Assembly: GCA_017992885.1 (NCBI GenBank)
Contig: JAGONT010000002.1
Coordinates: 76,058-140,057 of the forward strand
Length of the DNA stretch: 64,000 nucleotides
Reading direction: 5' to 3'
From: Alphaproteobacteria bacterium
GTDB taxonomy: Bacteria; Pseudomonadota; Alphaproteobacteria; UBA9655
The number at the start of each line of letters is the position of its first letter. The first letter of the stretch is position 1. The position numbers and the translations under genes are program-made. Shown piece after piece: positions 18,871 through 28,900 of this stretch. The notes under the pieces are model-generated. The model saw only the letters and a program-made list of their open reading frames with translations, searched no databases and had not been told where the DNA came from.

Positions 18871-19473
18871 GTGAAGGTAACCTTATATTTTATATCCTTT
18901 TTACTCTTGATGACAGGTGCTTCTATGACAGTTACAGAAAAATCTATGCCCTCACCTGCAGAAACTGCCATTTTTTCTGGGGGGTGTTTTTGGTGTGAAG
19001 AAGAGGTTTTTAATCATTTCCCTGGCGTTATTTCTGTCATTGTTGGATACACAGGGGGGCACACACCTGATCCGACTTACAAAGAAGTTTCTTCCGAGAG
19101 GACAGGTCATAAAGAGTCTGTTCAAGTCACGTTTGATCCGACTCAAATTTCCTACGACCAATTGTTAGAGTCTTATTGGCACAATATTGATCCCTTTAAT
19201 GCCTTTGGACAATTTTGTGATCAGGGTGATTCTTATAAAGCCGTTATTTTTTATGCAAATGAGGACCAAAAACAAAAAGCGGAAGCATCTAAAAAGAAAT
19301 TAGAGAATCACCTGCAAAAGCCCGTTGTAACGGAAATACAACCTGCCTCTCACTTTTACCCCGCTGAGGACTATCATCAAAACTATGCTGAAAAAAATCC
19401 CCTTCGTTACAAATTTTACCGCTATACCTGCGGTCGAGACAAACGGTTGCAGGAAGTGTGGGGGGAAAATTGA
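18871..19473 (+). CDS. msrA: exported peptide-methionine (S)-S-oxide reductase
   Basis: Reduces methionine-S-sulfoxide. 200 aa from a GTG start preceded by AAGGAT. A short signal sequence (MKVTLYFISFLLLMTGAS) precedes the catalytic domain. The active-site motif is GGCFWCEE, followed by GYTGGHTPDPTYKEVS and the YHQNY motif near the C-terminus. Co-transcribed with msrB. Both being exported suggests defence of envelope proteins against oxidants from the host. Confidence 0.93.
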   Translation: MKVTLYFISFLLLMTGASMTVTEKSMPSPAETAIFSGGCFWCEEEVFNHFPGVISVIVGYTGGHTPDPTYKEVSSERTGHKESVQVTFDPTQISYDQLLESYWHNIDPFNAFGQFCDQGDSYKAVIFYANEDQKQKAEASKKKLENHLQKPVVTEIQPASHFYPAEDYHQNYAEKNPLRYKFYRYTCGRDKRLQEVWGEN

Positions 19474-19737
19474 ATGACTTCTCTTGCTTCTGTGTTTTTC
19501 TTAAAATAACAACTATCTTCCTCTTTAACTTGCATTCAACGTTGATGAATTTATAAAATAGCCAGTGTCTTGGCTAAGCCTTGATGTTAAAAATTGATTG
19601 CCAAAAATCATTTCAGGTATCACCATCGCTGATGGTTGGGAAGTTATTTTAAATGATTAAATTGCTGCTGCTTAACCTTGCTCAATGTTCAGTCTTTAGG
19701 ATAGCAAAGAGAAGTCTAACGAGGTTACTGAGTTTAT

Positions 19738-20547
19738 ATGGATGTGATCGAAAAAAATATTTTAAGCACAGGCTATGCAGAACACTTTGCGATATTTTTT
19801 ACTGATGATGGAGTTATCGTAGATTGTGAAACATCTTCACCCCTCTTACAGTTTGCAAAGACTGTAAAAAATTTAGAACTGATAATAAGTTCTGCTTATT
19901 TAGATAAATCAATAATATTTGCTAAATGTCATAGCAATTTGCCATTCACCCAAATTATAAATAAGGGGTTCCATATATATAATGAAAAAGCCTTTGTGAA
20001 TTCCACTAAAGAAGAAGAAATAAAGTGGCTAGCTTTGCGCGCTACTCATTGGTCTACTTGGGATACAAGACTTCAATATTGCAGTAAATGCGGAACTGAA
20101 CTTCAAAGTGTACTTGATGCTACCGAAAAGAAATGTAGTTTATGTGACCTTTCATTTTATCCAAAACTTTCTCCAGCTATTATGGTATTGATTCAAAAAG
20201 ACAATGAAATTTTATTAGCTAGATCGGCGCATTTTAAGCCGGGAGTTTACAGTGCCATTGCAGGTTTTATTGATATTGGTGAAACTGCTGAACTTGCGGT
20301 TCATAGAGAAGTCAAAGAAGAAGTAGGTTTAGAAGTTTCAGAATTAGAGTATTTCGGAAGTCAAAGTTGGCCTTTTCCTGATAGTTTTATGATCGCTTTT
20401 AAAGCTAAGTATCTACGAGGTGAGATTCATATCGATGGCAACGAAATAGAAGATGCACAATGGTTTAACCTCAATAACCTACCAGAACTTCCACCAGATT
20501 CAAGCATTTCTAGAAAATTAATAGAAAGTTCACTTTTAAAACCATAA
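19738..20547 (+). CDS. nudC: NAD(+) diphosphatase / RNA decapping Nudix hydrolase
   Basis: Hydrolyses NAD(H) to NMN(H) and AMP, and can remove NAD caps from RNA. 269 aa with an N-terminal NudC domain, a four-Cys zinc ribbon (CSKCGTEL...CSLCD at about 113-137), and the Nudix box GFIDIGETAELAVHREVKEE followed by VG at about 180-202. The NudC hallmark SQSWPFP follows it. The gene converges with the EEP-fold gene. The ribosome site (GAGG) is rather far from the ATG. Confidence 0.93.
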   Translation: MDVIEKNILSTGYAEHFAIFFTDDGVIVDCETSSPLLQFAKTVKNLELIISSAYLDKSIIFAKCHSNLPFTQIINKGFHIYNEKAFVNSTKEEEIKWLALRATHWSTWDTRLQYCSKCGTELQSVLDATEKKCSLCDLSFYPKLSPAIMVLIQKDNEILLARSAHFKPGVYSAIAGFIDIGETAELAVHREVKEEVGLEVSELEYFGSQSWPFPDSFMIAFKAKYLRGEIHIDGNEIEDAQWFNLNNLPELPPDSSISRKLIESSLLKP

Positions 20548-20570
20548 ATCATCTGTTTTTTATATGTGGA

Positions 20571-21314
20571 CTATTCTTTGTCTTCTTCTAAAAAAACTTT
20601 TGCTGAAATGGCACAATGGTCACTTAGGCCCTCTAATACTTCTACAGACTTGACAGAATAATTCGGGGTTGAAAACAATCCATCTACAACAATCTGTAAG
20701 TCTCCTGCTCTATGAAGAGTTTTATCAATGGTCGTTTTGATGTGAGAAGGAATGTTATCTTTATATTTTGCAGCAATCTTATTAAAAATCACCTTACCGC
20801 GGGGTGCATTAAAATCTCCGCAAAGTATAAAGCTCGGAATTTCTGCCAGAAGTTGGAGTAAATTTTGTAAATCTTGATGCTGTTGATCACTGTCGGTGCC
20901 GTCTGGAGTCCATGTAAAATGCGTATTGATTAGGCGATTGGTTTTGTTATCTTTAACAATTTCTGTAACTAAGATAGCTCGTGCAGTATTAAAAGGATTT
21001 CCTTCAGGGCCAATAGGTAGATTTTCATCAGTGCCAAAATAATAAGTATGATAAGCCTTCTTTACGGGTAAAGCTGAAAACGTAGCTACCCCTAAAGTTT
21101 TTTGATCTTCCTTGTAGACGAGAGTCTTCATCGGTACAAAAGTACTTTTCATTCTCAGTTCCTTTTCAAGGAAAGGGATATCCTCTAAAAAAACTTCTTG
21201 GAGCAAAATCACATCGGGTTTTTTTTGTTGAAAAAAGGGAATTATTCGAGAGAAATGATTGTCTTTTTCAATGTTCAAAGAAAATATATTTAAATAACTA
21301 TTTGGTAAGTTCAT
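20571..21314 (-). CDS. endonuclease/exonuclease/phosphatase (EEP) family protein
   Basis: A 247-aa protein of the metal-dependent EEP fold. Expected active-site elements are in order: N (LNIFSLNIE), the metal Glu in VILLQEVF, H in INTHFTW, the GDFNAP motif (about residues 158-163) and the C-terminal SDHCAI. There is no signal peptide. The substrate may be nucleic acid, phosphoinositide or sphingomyelin, and the sequence does not decide. Homologues without export signals are often DNA-repair-like nucleases. Convergent with nudC with only 23 bases between them. Confidence 0.85.
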   Translation of the reverse strand: MNLPNSYLNIFSLNIEKDNHFSRIIPFFQQKKPDVILLQEVFLEDIPFLEKELRMKSTFVPMKTLVYKEDQKTLGVATFSALPVKKAYHTYYFGTDENLPIGPEGNPFNTARAILVTEIVKDNKTNRLINTHFTWTPDGTDSDQQHQDLQNLLQLLAEIPSFILCGDFNAPRGKVIFNKIAAKYKDNIPSHIKTTIDKTLHRAGDLQIVVDGLFSTPNYSVKSVEVLEGLSDHCAISAKVFLEEDKE

Positions 21315-21368
21315 CTTTTTCCTTACTTTTTATTTAAACAAGTATACAAAAATAGGTTATAATGAGAA

Positions 21369-21389
21369 GGCACCCTTTCACAGTGCCTC
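21369..21389 (-). terminator. terminator of the hpf operon
   Basis: Read on the minus strand, AGGCAC pairs with GTGCCT around a 9-base loop, followed by TCTCATT. It lies 29 bases past the stop of the small coiled-coil protein gene. Confidence 0.5.
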
Positions 21390-21417
21390 ATCATCCTCGG
21401 ATGTGCTCTCAGAGAAG

Positions 21418-21705
21418 CTATGAACGCTTTTGTTCTAAAGCAGTGACCTTATCCTCCAGCTTTTTTATTCTTGCTTCCAGCTCCTCTACTGTTTGGAACA
21501 CATCATATCCTGTTGTTTCATCAGAAAAGAGATGGTGAGGCACAATCGCCTCAGCTGAAGGAGAGGGAGGCAAGTCAGACGGTATGTCAATAATCACTGT
21601 TTTTGGAGATTCAGCTTGATTCTTTCGTGACTCAATATCAGCTTGTGCCATCATCGTATTGAGAAGAAGAAAGATCCCAAGAAAAAAGCTCGCAGGCTTT
21701 ATCAT
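21418..21705 (-). CDS. small exported protein with a C-terminal coiled coil
   Basis: 95 aa from ATG 21705, preceded by AAGGAT, with a signal peptide (MIKPASFFLGIFLLLNTMMAQA). A Pro/Ser-rich linker follows (SDLPPSPSAEA). The last ~25 residues form heptads (VEELEARIKKLEDKVTALEQ), a probable trimerising or dimerising coiled coil. The start codon overlaps the hpf stop (ATGA), so it is translationally coupled to hpf. No family recognised; no link in function to ribosome hibernation is evident. Confidence 0.75.
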   Translation of the reverse strand: MIKPASFFLGIFLLLNTMMAQADIESRKNQAESPKTVIIDIPSDLPPSPSAEAIVPHHLFSDETTGYDVFQTVEELEARIKKLEDKVTALEQKRS

Positions 21706-22274
21706 GATAGTGAATCCTTCGATGGAGAAATCCATCCGATATTTCCGTCAGGTCGACGATAGACGACATTGAGTTGGTTATGAGCCACATTTGTAAAAAG
21801 CATAGCTTGTGTGTCGGAAAGATCGAGATGCATAACAGCTTCGCTCACAGTTAAAGCGGGTATTTCTGTTTTAACCTCAGCAATAATAAGGGGGTGATCT
21901 GGTTCAACTTCTTTGTCTGTTTCAGAAGTAATAACGTATTGATAAGCAGGAGTTTTTTCATAAACCACATCCCTTTTTTTATTGTGATCGATTAGCTTTT
22001 TCTTGTGACGACGCAGTCGTTTTTCAAATGTATCGATCGCTTGATCAAGACTTAAATATGCATCATTTGTATCTTGATAGGCCCGAACATAAACGCCACG
22101 TCCTAAATGCATTTCAATATCGCATCTGACCAAAGGTCCATCTTTTGAAAACGTGATCGAAGATTCTAAGGGTCTTAAATCATACTTTTGAGAGACATCC
22201 TGAATTTTTTCTTCTGATTGGCGTCGAAGAGATTCACTAACGTCAAGTTTTTTCCCCGTAATTTGAATTTGCAT
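21702..22274 (-). CDS. hpf: ribosome hibernation-promoting factor, long form
   Basis: Binds the 30S subunit in slow growth and promotes 100S dimers. 190 aa, the long form usual in alphaproteobacteria. The N-terminal S30AE/YfiA domain (about 1-110) starts MQIQITGKKLDVSESL and holds the conserved RAYQDTNDAYLSLDQAIDT segment. The C-terminal dimerisation tail (about 130-190) has AVMHLDLSDTQAMLFTN and VVYRRPDGNIGWISP. It has a good sigma70 promoter upstream. Confidence 0.95.
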   Translation of the reverse strand: MQIQITGKKLDVSESLRRQSEEKIQDVSQKYDLRPLESSITFSKDGPLVRCDIEMHLGRGVYVRAYQDTNDAYLSLDQAIDTFEKRLRRHKKKLIDHNKKRDVVYEKTPAYQYVITSETDKEVEPDHPLIIAEVKTEIPALTVSEAVMHLDLSDTQAMLFTNVAHNQLNVVYRRPDGNIGWISPSKDSLS

Positions 22275-22311
22275 GAAACCACCTTTTCTTTTATGTGTTG
22301 TTTATACCATT

Positions 22312-22340
22312 ATGATAGATCGATTAAGGCTGACAGTCAA
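22312..22340 (-). promoter_or_regulatory. sigma70 promoter of hpf
   Basis: On the minus strand TTGACT (22340-22335), a 17-bp spacer and TATCAT (22317-22312) precede hpf by about 38 bases. Confidence 0.6.
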
Positions 22341-22440
22341 TTTTATAGGGCTGTTATTTTTTTCTTTTGTTCATGAAATTTCGTGTAAAAAGTGAGTCAA
22401 GCTGCTTGATCTAGCTTAAAAAATAAGCAATGATTGATAA

Positions 22441-24402
22441 ATGGAAAGCAAAAACAATCCCTTGTGGAAGCCAAAACCCACTCAAGTTCAAAAAGCTAAC
22501 CTTACCTCATTTATGGGTAAGATTAATTGCCGGCATCAACTTAATCTCGCAACATTTGAGGCGTTGCATCAGTGGTCTATTACCCATATTCAAGATTTTT
22601 GGGAGGCAGTAGAGGATTTCTGTGGCCTTATAACATCAGTGAAAGGGTCTGCAGAAATTCATGCTCCTCATGGTCTTTTCAAGGCGCAGTTTTTTAAGGA
22701 TACACAACTCAATTATGCGGAAAATCTATTACGGTCACGTTCTCTAGAGACACTCTGCCTTATTTTTTGGGGAGAAGATAAAGTGAAGCGTACTTTTACG
22801 TATAAAGAGCTCTATAAAACCGTTGCTCAAATAGCCGCCTATTTAAAATCTCTTGGCGTCGGAAAAGGAGATCGTGTTGTGGGCTACGTCCCCAATACTC
22901 CTGAAGCCGTGATAGCTATGTTAGCGACAACCTCTTTAGGAGCTATATGGTCATCGTGTTCGCCTGATTTTGGTGTGACTGGTGTTATAGATCGATTTGG
23001 CCAAATTGCTCCTAAAGTGATGTTCAGTGCAGATGGTTATTATTATAATAGTAAGCCCTTTGACTGCCTTGGCAAAATTGATGAAATTTGCCAAGGGCTC
23101 CCTAGCCTTGAAAAGATTATTGTGTTTCCTTATGGAGATCAACCCTTGTCTCTTCCTTCTCATCCGCTTTTGAGCCGCTGGGACGATGCTTTGACGATCT
23201 TTAAGGATGTTGAAGAAATTGATTTTGTTCAGGTTCCTTTTAATCACCCTCTCTTTATCATGTATTCCTCTGGGACCACAGGTCGTCCTAAATGCATTGT
23301 CCATGGCGTGGGGGGGACGCTTTTGCAACATCTAAAAGAGCATCAACTTCACTGTGATATAAAGCCTAGGGATCGTGTTTTCTATTTCACGACCTGTGGA
23401 TGGATGATGTGGAATTGGCAAGTTTCTGCATTGGCTTCAGGAGCTACACTTTTGCTTTATGATGGATCTCCTGCAGGGCACATTTTGTGGCAATATGCTG
23501 AAGCTGAAAAGATGACTTTTTTTGGAACCTCGGCAAAATATATTGATGCTTTGCAAAAGGCTGAGATTCATCCGAAAAATAAGTATGATCTTTCCTCCCT
23601 CCGGATGATAACTTCTACGGGCTCTCCTCTCGCTCCAGAAGGGTTTGATTTTGTTTATGAGCATGTTGCCTCTGATATTTGTTTAGCTTCTATTTCAGGG
23701 GGAACGGATATCCTTTCATGTTTTGTTTTAGGTAATCCCATAAATCCAGTTTGGAGGGGGGAACTTCAGGCTCCTGGACTTGGAATGAACATTCAAGTTT
23801 TTGACGAAGAAGGTCGTTCTGTCAGGGGACAAAAGGGAGAGCTTGTGTGTACGACTTTTTTTCCCTCTATGCCTGTTTTCTTTTGGAATGATGAGAACGA
23901 TCAACAATATCATGCGGCTTATTTTGAAAAGTTTTCACAAATTTGGTGTCAGGGCGACTATGCTGAGCATACAATACATGAAGGATTCATTATCTATGGT
24001 CGTTCTGATACGGTTCTAAATCCCGGGGGTGTCCGTATTGGCACCGCTGAAATTTATCGACAAGTTGAACAAGTGCCTGGTGTTTTAGAAAGTATCGTTG
24101 TTGGCCAAGACTGGCAAGGAGATGTTCGGGTCATTCTCTTTGTAAAGCTGAAGGAAGGGATAAGCTTAACATCGGACTTACGTGAGCTGATTAAGAAAAA
24201 AATTCGTATGAATGCTTCTCCCCGTCATGTGCCAGGTAAAATTATACAAGTTGGGGATATCCCACGGACAAAAAATGGGAAGATTGTCGAACTTGCAGTG
24301 CGGGAAGTTATTCATAGTCGCCCTGTAAAAAACAAGGAAGTTCTCGCAAATCCTGAAGCTCTTCAGTGGTATGAAAATTTGAAAGAGCTTCAGGAGGAAT
24401 AA
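22441..24402 (+). CDS. aacS: acetoacetyl-CoA synthetase
   Basis: Activates acetoacetate to acetoacetyl-CoA using ATP. 653 aa, the usual length. The N-terminal ACAS-type region opens with NPLWKPKP, a form typical of acetoacetate rather than acetate ligases. The P-loop is MYSSGTTGRPKCIVHG (A3 motif), with later motifs GGTDILSCF, GDYAEH and YGRSDTVLNPGGVRIG. The C-terminal lysine motif is PRTKNGKIVE. It would let the bacterium use ketone bodies or recycle polyhydroxybutyrate products. Convergent with the protease gene downstream. Confidence 0.92.
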   Translation: MESKNNPLWKPKPTQVQKANLTSFMGKINCRHQLNLATFEALHQWSITHIQDFWEAVEDFCGLITSVKGSAEIHAPHGLFKAQFFKDTQLNYAENLLRSRSLETLCLIFWGEDKVKRTFTYKELYKTVAQIAAYLKSLGVGKGDRVVGYVPNTPEAVIAMLATTSLGAIWSSCSPDFGVTGVIDRFGQIAPKVMFSADGYYYNSKPFDCLGKIDEICQGLPSLEKIIVFPYGDQPLSLPSHPLLSRWDDALTIFKDVEEIDFVQVPFNHPLFIMYSSGTTGRPKCIVHGVGGTLLQHLKEHQLHCDIKPRDRVFYFTTCGWMMWNWQVSALASGATLLLYDGSPAGHILWQYAEAEKMTFFGTSAKYIDALQKAEIHPKNKYDLSSLRMITSTGSPLAPEGFDFVYEHVASDICLASISGGTDILSCFVLGNPINPVWRGELQAPGLGMNIQVFDEEGRSVRGQKGELVCTTFFPSMPVFFWNDENDQQYHAAYFEKFSQIWCQGDYAEHTIHEGFIIYGRSDTVLNPGGVRIGTAEIYRQVEQVPGVLESIVVGQDWQGDVRVILFVKLKEGISLTSDLRELIKKKIRMNASPRHVPGKIIQVGDIPRTKNGKIVELAVREVIHSRPVKNKEVLANPEALQWYENLKELQEE

Positions 24403-24411
24403 GTTAGTTAC

Positions 24412-25440
24412 CTATCTGCCAACAGCTACTAATTCTGTAGAGTACAATTTAACATAATCATAGGAAATATCTCCAAATCCAAACTTTCCCCACTTTTCTC
24501 CCCAACTATTTTTCAGCGTAAATCTTTTGGTTATGTCGTCAAACCCAGTCAAAACAACAGCATGAGACCCTATGTATTTACTCCTTACATTGGGCATACT
24601 TATCGTAGACGTAGTCCAACATCCTTCAAAAACAGAAACGGCCATTGCCACCGGATGACTCTTAGCAAGTTCATATTTTACCCATTCAATATCTGCCTGT
24701 GCAGGGATGCCAATGCAAGGCTCTTGCGTTTGTTCGCCTAGTAGAGTGTGACCTAAACATTTTTTAGAAATGTGATGAATCACAGAAGTTCGAGGGAGTA
24801 AATACCCGTAATCTTCGCTCGTGCCTAAAAGTTGCAAATCCGCCCCTATTTCTATCATTGTTGCATTGTAGGCTGTTTTTGGGGACGTTCGTGCGTTTAC
24901 TTTTTTGCAGATAATCGGTTGATCGTCTCGCCTTAATTTGTTTTTCCAATCCTTAGAGCGTGGATCTATGTTATTTTTTTGCGCGACATAGCTAAGATAG
25001 CTTTCATAGGGCAGTCTTTGTTCATCAACAAACCCATATTTTTGAGCTACATTAAGAGCGTGTCCTAAATACAATCCTGGCTTACAATCTCCGCCCGCAC
25101 TTGGTGGGAGGTGAGTTTCGGCTAAAACAGTGAACTCACCCTCAGAAAACAATTTTCGGTGGTAATGTTCTCCACAAGCACTCGCAGCAAAACTTGTGCA
25201 GGTTCCTAATGGATCCTGATTTTTAACAGGCGTTGTTTTAAGTAAATATTTTTTTGGCAGCTTTTTAGGACTTATTGTGGGACGAGAGCTTCTCGTGTAA
25301 AAACCAAGCGGTGTTTCTTCTAGATCTGGAAATTCTCCAAATAGTTCAGATGAATAAAACAATAACAAGCCAATTAATAATATTAAAAAATATAATTTAT
25401 TTTCTTTTCTATTTTGAAATACTGTGTTTTTTTGTCTCAT
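24412..25440 (-). CDS. exported papain-like (C1A) cysteine protease
   Basis: 342 aa from ATG 25440, chosen for the AAGGAG 7 bases upstream. An N-terminal hydrophobic helix (LYFLILLIGLLLFY) exports or anchors it. The papain triad is visible: Q75 as the oxyanion residue and C81 in GTCTSFAAS with the canonical 6-residue spacing, His in GSHAVVLTGFDD, and Asn in LKNSWGEKWG. There is no long I29 propeptide, and the catalytic domain starts about 60 residues in, as in bacterial C1A enzymes. A role against host proteins is plausible but inferred. Confidence 0.85.
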   Translation of the reverse strand: MRQKNTVFQNRKENKLYFLILLIGLLLFYSSELFGEFPDLEETPLGFYTRSSRPTISPKKLPKKYLLKTTPVKNQDPLGTCTSFAASACGEHYHRKLFSEGEFTVLAETHLPPSAGGDCKPGLYLGHALNVAQKYGFVDEQRLPYESYLSYVAQKNNIDPRSKDWKNKLRRDDQPIICKKVNARTSPKTAYNATMIEIGADLQLLGTSEDYGYLLPRTSVIHHISKKCLGHTLLGEQTQEPCIGIPAQADIEWVKYELAKSHPVAMAVSVFEGCWTTSTISMPNVRSKYIGSHAVVLTGFDDITKRFTLKNSWGEKWGKFGFGDISYDYVKLYSTELVAVGR

Positions 25441-25670
25441 GGTGGGCTCCTTTTTAAAAATGACTTTAGGTTTTTTACGAGCTGACTCTGCAATTTTTAG
25501 AAAACCAGTACGACCCGTGATCAAGAGAATGTTTGAGAGTGTATACTTTAGCTATCCTGGAAGTTCACCTAAGAAGGGTACCCAAGGGAAAAATCTTTGA
25601 ATAATTTTAGATGCTTTTTAAGAATGAAGAGGATATTTTTTATAGATGAAAATGTGTAATAATAAAAAAC
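25441..25670. other. upstream region of the protease gene
   Basis: Holds the protease ribosome-binding site and presumably its promoter. No further gene seen. Confidence 0.3.
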
Positions 25671-25692
25671 CCTCCGACTTTTCAATCGGAGG
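25671..25692 (-). terminator. intrinsic terminator, minus strand
   Basis: CCTCCGA / TCGGAGG forms a 7-bp GC-rich stem with an 8-base loop. On the minus strand it is followed by GTTTTTTATT, a classical terminator. No protein gene lies just upstream of it on that strand, so it may end a small RNA transcribed from the 25700-25990 gap. Confidence 0.6.
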
Positions 25693-25846
25693 TATATCGA
25701 CCAAACAATGATGTTAACTACCTAAATTTAACCAAAGAACATCATATTAAACCACTTTGCTCTCTCACAAACTTAAAATTGCTTCTTTGTCAGTATCGAG
25801 ATTAAGGAAAAGAATGGAGGCACTTATTTAAGTTTTCTATCCTGAA

Positions 25847-25882
25847 AATTCCCCTAGGGGATGCCCTTAGGGGAATTTTTTT
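25847..25882 (+). terminator. strong intrinsic terminator, plus strand
   Basis: A perfect 10-bp stem (AATTCCCCTA / TAGGGGAATT) is followed by a T run. No protein gene precedes it on the plus strand within 400 bases. It also insulates the NB-ARC gene downstream. Confidence 0.65.
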
Positions 25883-25997
25883 AGAGTAATATGGACAAAA
25901 GTAATGTTTAAACTTGTGGAGAACATATCTGATCTCTAAAGTAACTTATCTGTTATGTGTTTTTATCTCTTTAAAGTGGGGATTTGCCTGATTAACC

Positions 25998-28900
25998 ATG
26001 CAAAATAACGACACAAACCTTATTCAAGATATCTATTCTCAACACTTAAAAGTAATAAATGGCATAAAACTCACACGTAGAGAAATCGATATCATTACGT
26101 TTTTTGTCTGTGGAAGATCGGTAAAAAAAGCAGCTTCCTTTTTCTCTATATCGCCAAAAACAGTTGAAAATCATAGCCATAACATAATGCTAAAGCTTGG
26201 CTGTAATTCACGAGAAAGCATTATCGATTTTATTGAAAGATCAGATAAACTTCCCCTTTTAAGGAACTATTACACAGCCATGTTGGCGCAGGCTGTCTTT
26301 AATAAATCCCTAAGAGAAGTTGCTAAGCTGAGCAAAGAAGTCAGTTTTTCCTGTTCAATAATCAATGATCTGGAGCAAGATGGACAAGGCTGTTTAGGAG
26401 ACTATTTGAAAGCAGCTTTGAGCCTAGCAGGAATTACGGTCTCTATAGACGTCCGAAAATCTTTTGATTCTATAGATAAATCTCACAAAAACAGTTTTAT
26501 CCTACATATTGCCCCCTTTAATTCGCCAATTCAGACTGGAGAAATGCAAGAATCTGCTTTGCTTTCACACAATAAAAATTGTGTTCTCTTGCTTATGCCA
26601 GCAGAGAAGGGACCTGTAAAAGTTCTTGAGGAATATGTAGATGTTAACTGCCTGGATCAGGGAGATCAAAAAAATTATTATTTCTTAGTTTTTGAAATAT
26701 TAAATAAAATAATTTCTGACTCTAATTTTAATAGTATTTATTTGGAATTTAAAAAACAATTCCATGTTATGGAGGATTTTGTTGATCCTAAAGACCCTCT
26801 TCCCCCTTTAGAAGCAAGAAAGTTAGCAAATGGGGAAATTAATTATACTCCTATTAGAAATTCTAATAAACATCATAAAAAATGGTACTCTCTCTTGGTC
26901 GTTTTTCTCTTGAGTTTTGTAATAATGGGCGTCTTACACTTTAAAAAAAATGGTGAAAGGAGCAAGGATGAAAACTGGATTCAAACTGCCAGTACTGAGG
27001 AAGTTCAAGACAATAAAGAAAGGATTTCTATTCGATCTGACTTGGAGGTTCCTACACAATCAGTCATCCTTAACCGTCCTGAATTAACTACGCAAATTAA
27101 TGACCGATTTAAAGATCGCAGTGGGATTCAAACGATTGCCCTTATTGGTATGGGGGGAGCAGGGAAAACAACCCTTGCACGAATGTATATGAGTGAGCAA
27201 AACGTACAAGTTCTTTGGGAAATTAATGCTGAAACAAAAGAAACTTTAAATGCATCATTTGAAAGTTTTGCCCAAGCACTTTCAACAACAGAGAAAGACC
27301 AAAAAATATTAAGGGGAATCCTAAAAATAAAGAACTCGATGGATCGAGAAGAAAAAGTTGTTCAATTTGTAAAAGAAAAGCTAAGAATTCATTCAAATTG
27401 GTTTTTAATTTATGATAACGTAAAACAATTTACTGATATCCAAAAATATTTTCCTAAGGATCCTGGAAAGTGGGGACAAGGAAGAATTATACTAACCACT
27501 CAAGATAGTAACATTGAAAATAATAATTATGTTGACAGTTCTGTTGTCGTAAATGAGTTAAATTCAGAACAAAAATTAAATCTTTTTATAAAAATTATGA
27601 ATAACGGTGGGGCTCTTACTTTTTCGCCAGCCCAAGTAAACGAAGCTAAAAACTTTTTAATTGAAATTCCTCCCTTTCCTTTAGATGTCTCAGTTGCAGC
27701 GTACTATTTGAAAACCACACATGTTTCTTACAAAAATTATTTAGAAAATATGCTGAAATACAATATGGATTTTTTAAATGTACAAAAAACAATTTTACAA
27801 GAAGCAGGGGACTATTCCAAAACACGATATGGTATTATTACCTTATCTCTAAAGCATCTTATTGATACAAATCCTGATTTTAAAGATTTGCTACTTTTTA
27901 TCAGTCTTCTGGATTCTCAAAATATTCCAAGAGATTTGCTCATTAAGTATAAGGATGCGCATGTTGTTGATAGCTTTGTTTATCATTTAAAAAAACATTC
28001 TCTGATAACAAATGAAATCTCTACTGCCTATCATCTGGACTTAGGTTTTTCGATTCATCGAAGCACTCAAGCGATAATATTAGCTTATTTAACAAAAACA
28101 GTAGATTTGCAACAGAATCAAAATTCAACTCAGGCTATTGCAAATATCCTAGGTATTTATATGAGTGATGTTGTTGATAAAGAAGACTTTACAAAAATGA
28201 AAAGTTTATACAGGCATGTTGAGCAATTTTTAAGCCACAATAATTTATTAAATGATAAGAACACAGGATCAATCAGTGGTGAACTTGGTTGCATTTATTA
28301 TTATTTACGTAACTCTACAAAAGCAAGGAAGTTATTGATCGACGGCCTTGCAAAATTGAAACAATGTGACCACGAAAACCATAATAAAATTGCTCATTTT
28401 TTGGTATATTTAGGGAATGTTTCCAGAGGCTTAGGTGATTATGAAAAAGCTAAAGAATTATTTGAGCAGAGCTTTGTAATTTACAAAAAAAATGTTGAAG
28501 ATCACATTGGTTTAGCGCGAGCTTCAGGATATTTAGGCGTTGTTCACAATGGCTTAGGGAATTTTGCGGAAGCAAAAGTGCTGCTTGAGCGAAGTCGGGT
28601 AATTTATGAGAAATATCCAGAAAATGGTGTTGGGCTTGCTCGATCTTTAGCTCACTTAGGAAGTGTTCATAAAAACTTAGGAGAGTATGAGACAGCAAGA
28701 GATTTGTTTGAAAAAAGTCTTACAATATATAAAAAATACTCTGAAAAGCATGTCGGTGCTGCTTGGGTTTGTGGGAATTTGGGGAATGTCTATTTAAAGT
28801 TAGGAGATTATAAAAAAGCCAAGGAACTTTTAGATGAAAGTCTTGCAATCTGCAGTGAACACTTTCTTGAAGATCACGTATTTGTTGCCCGCGCCCTCGT

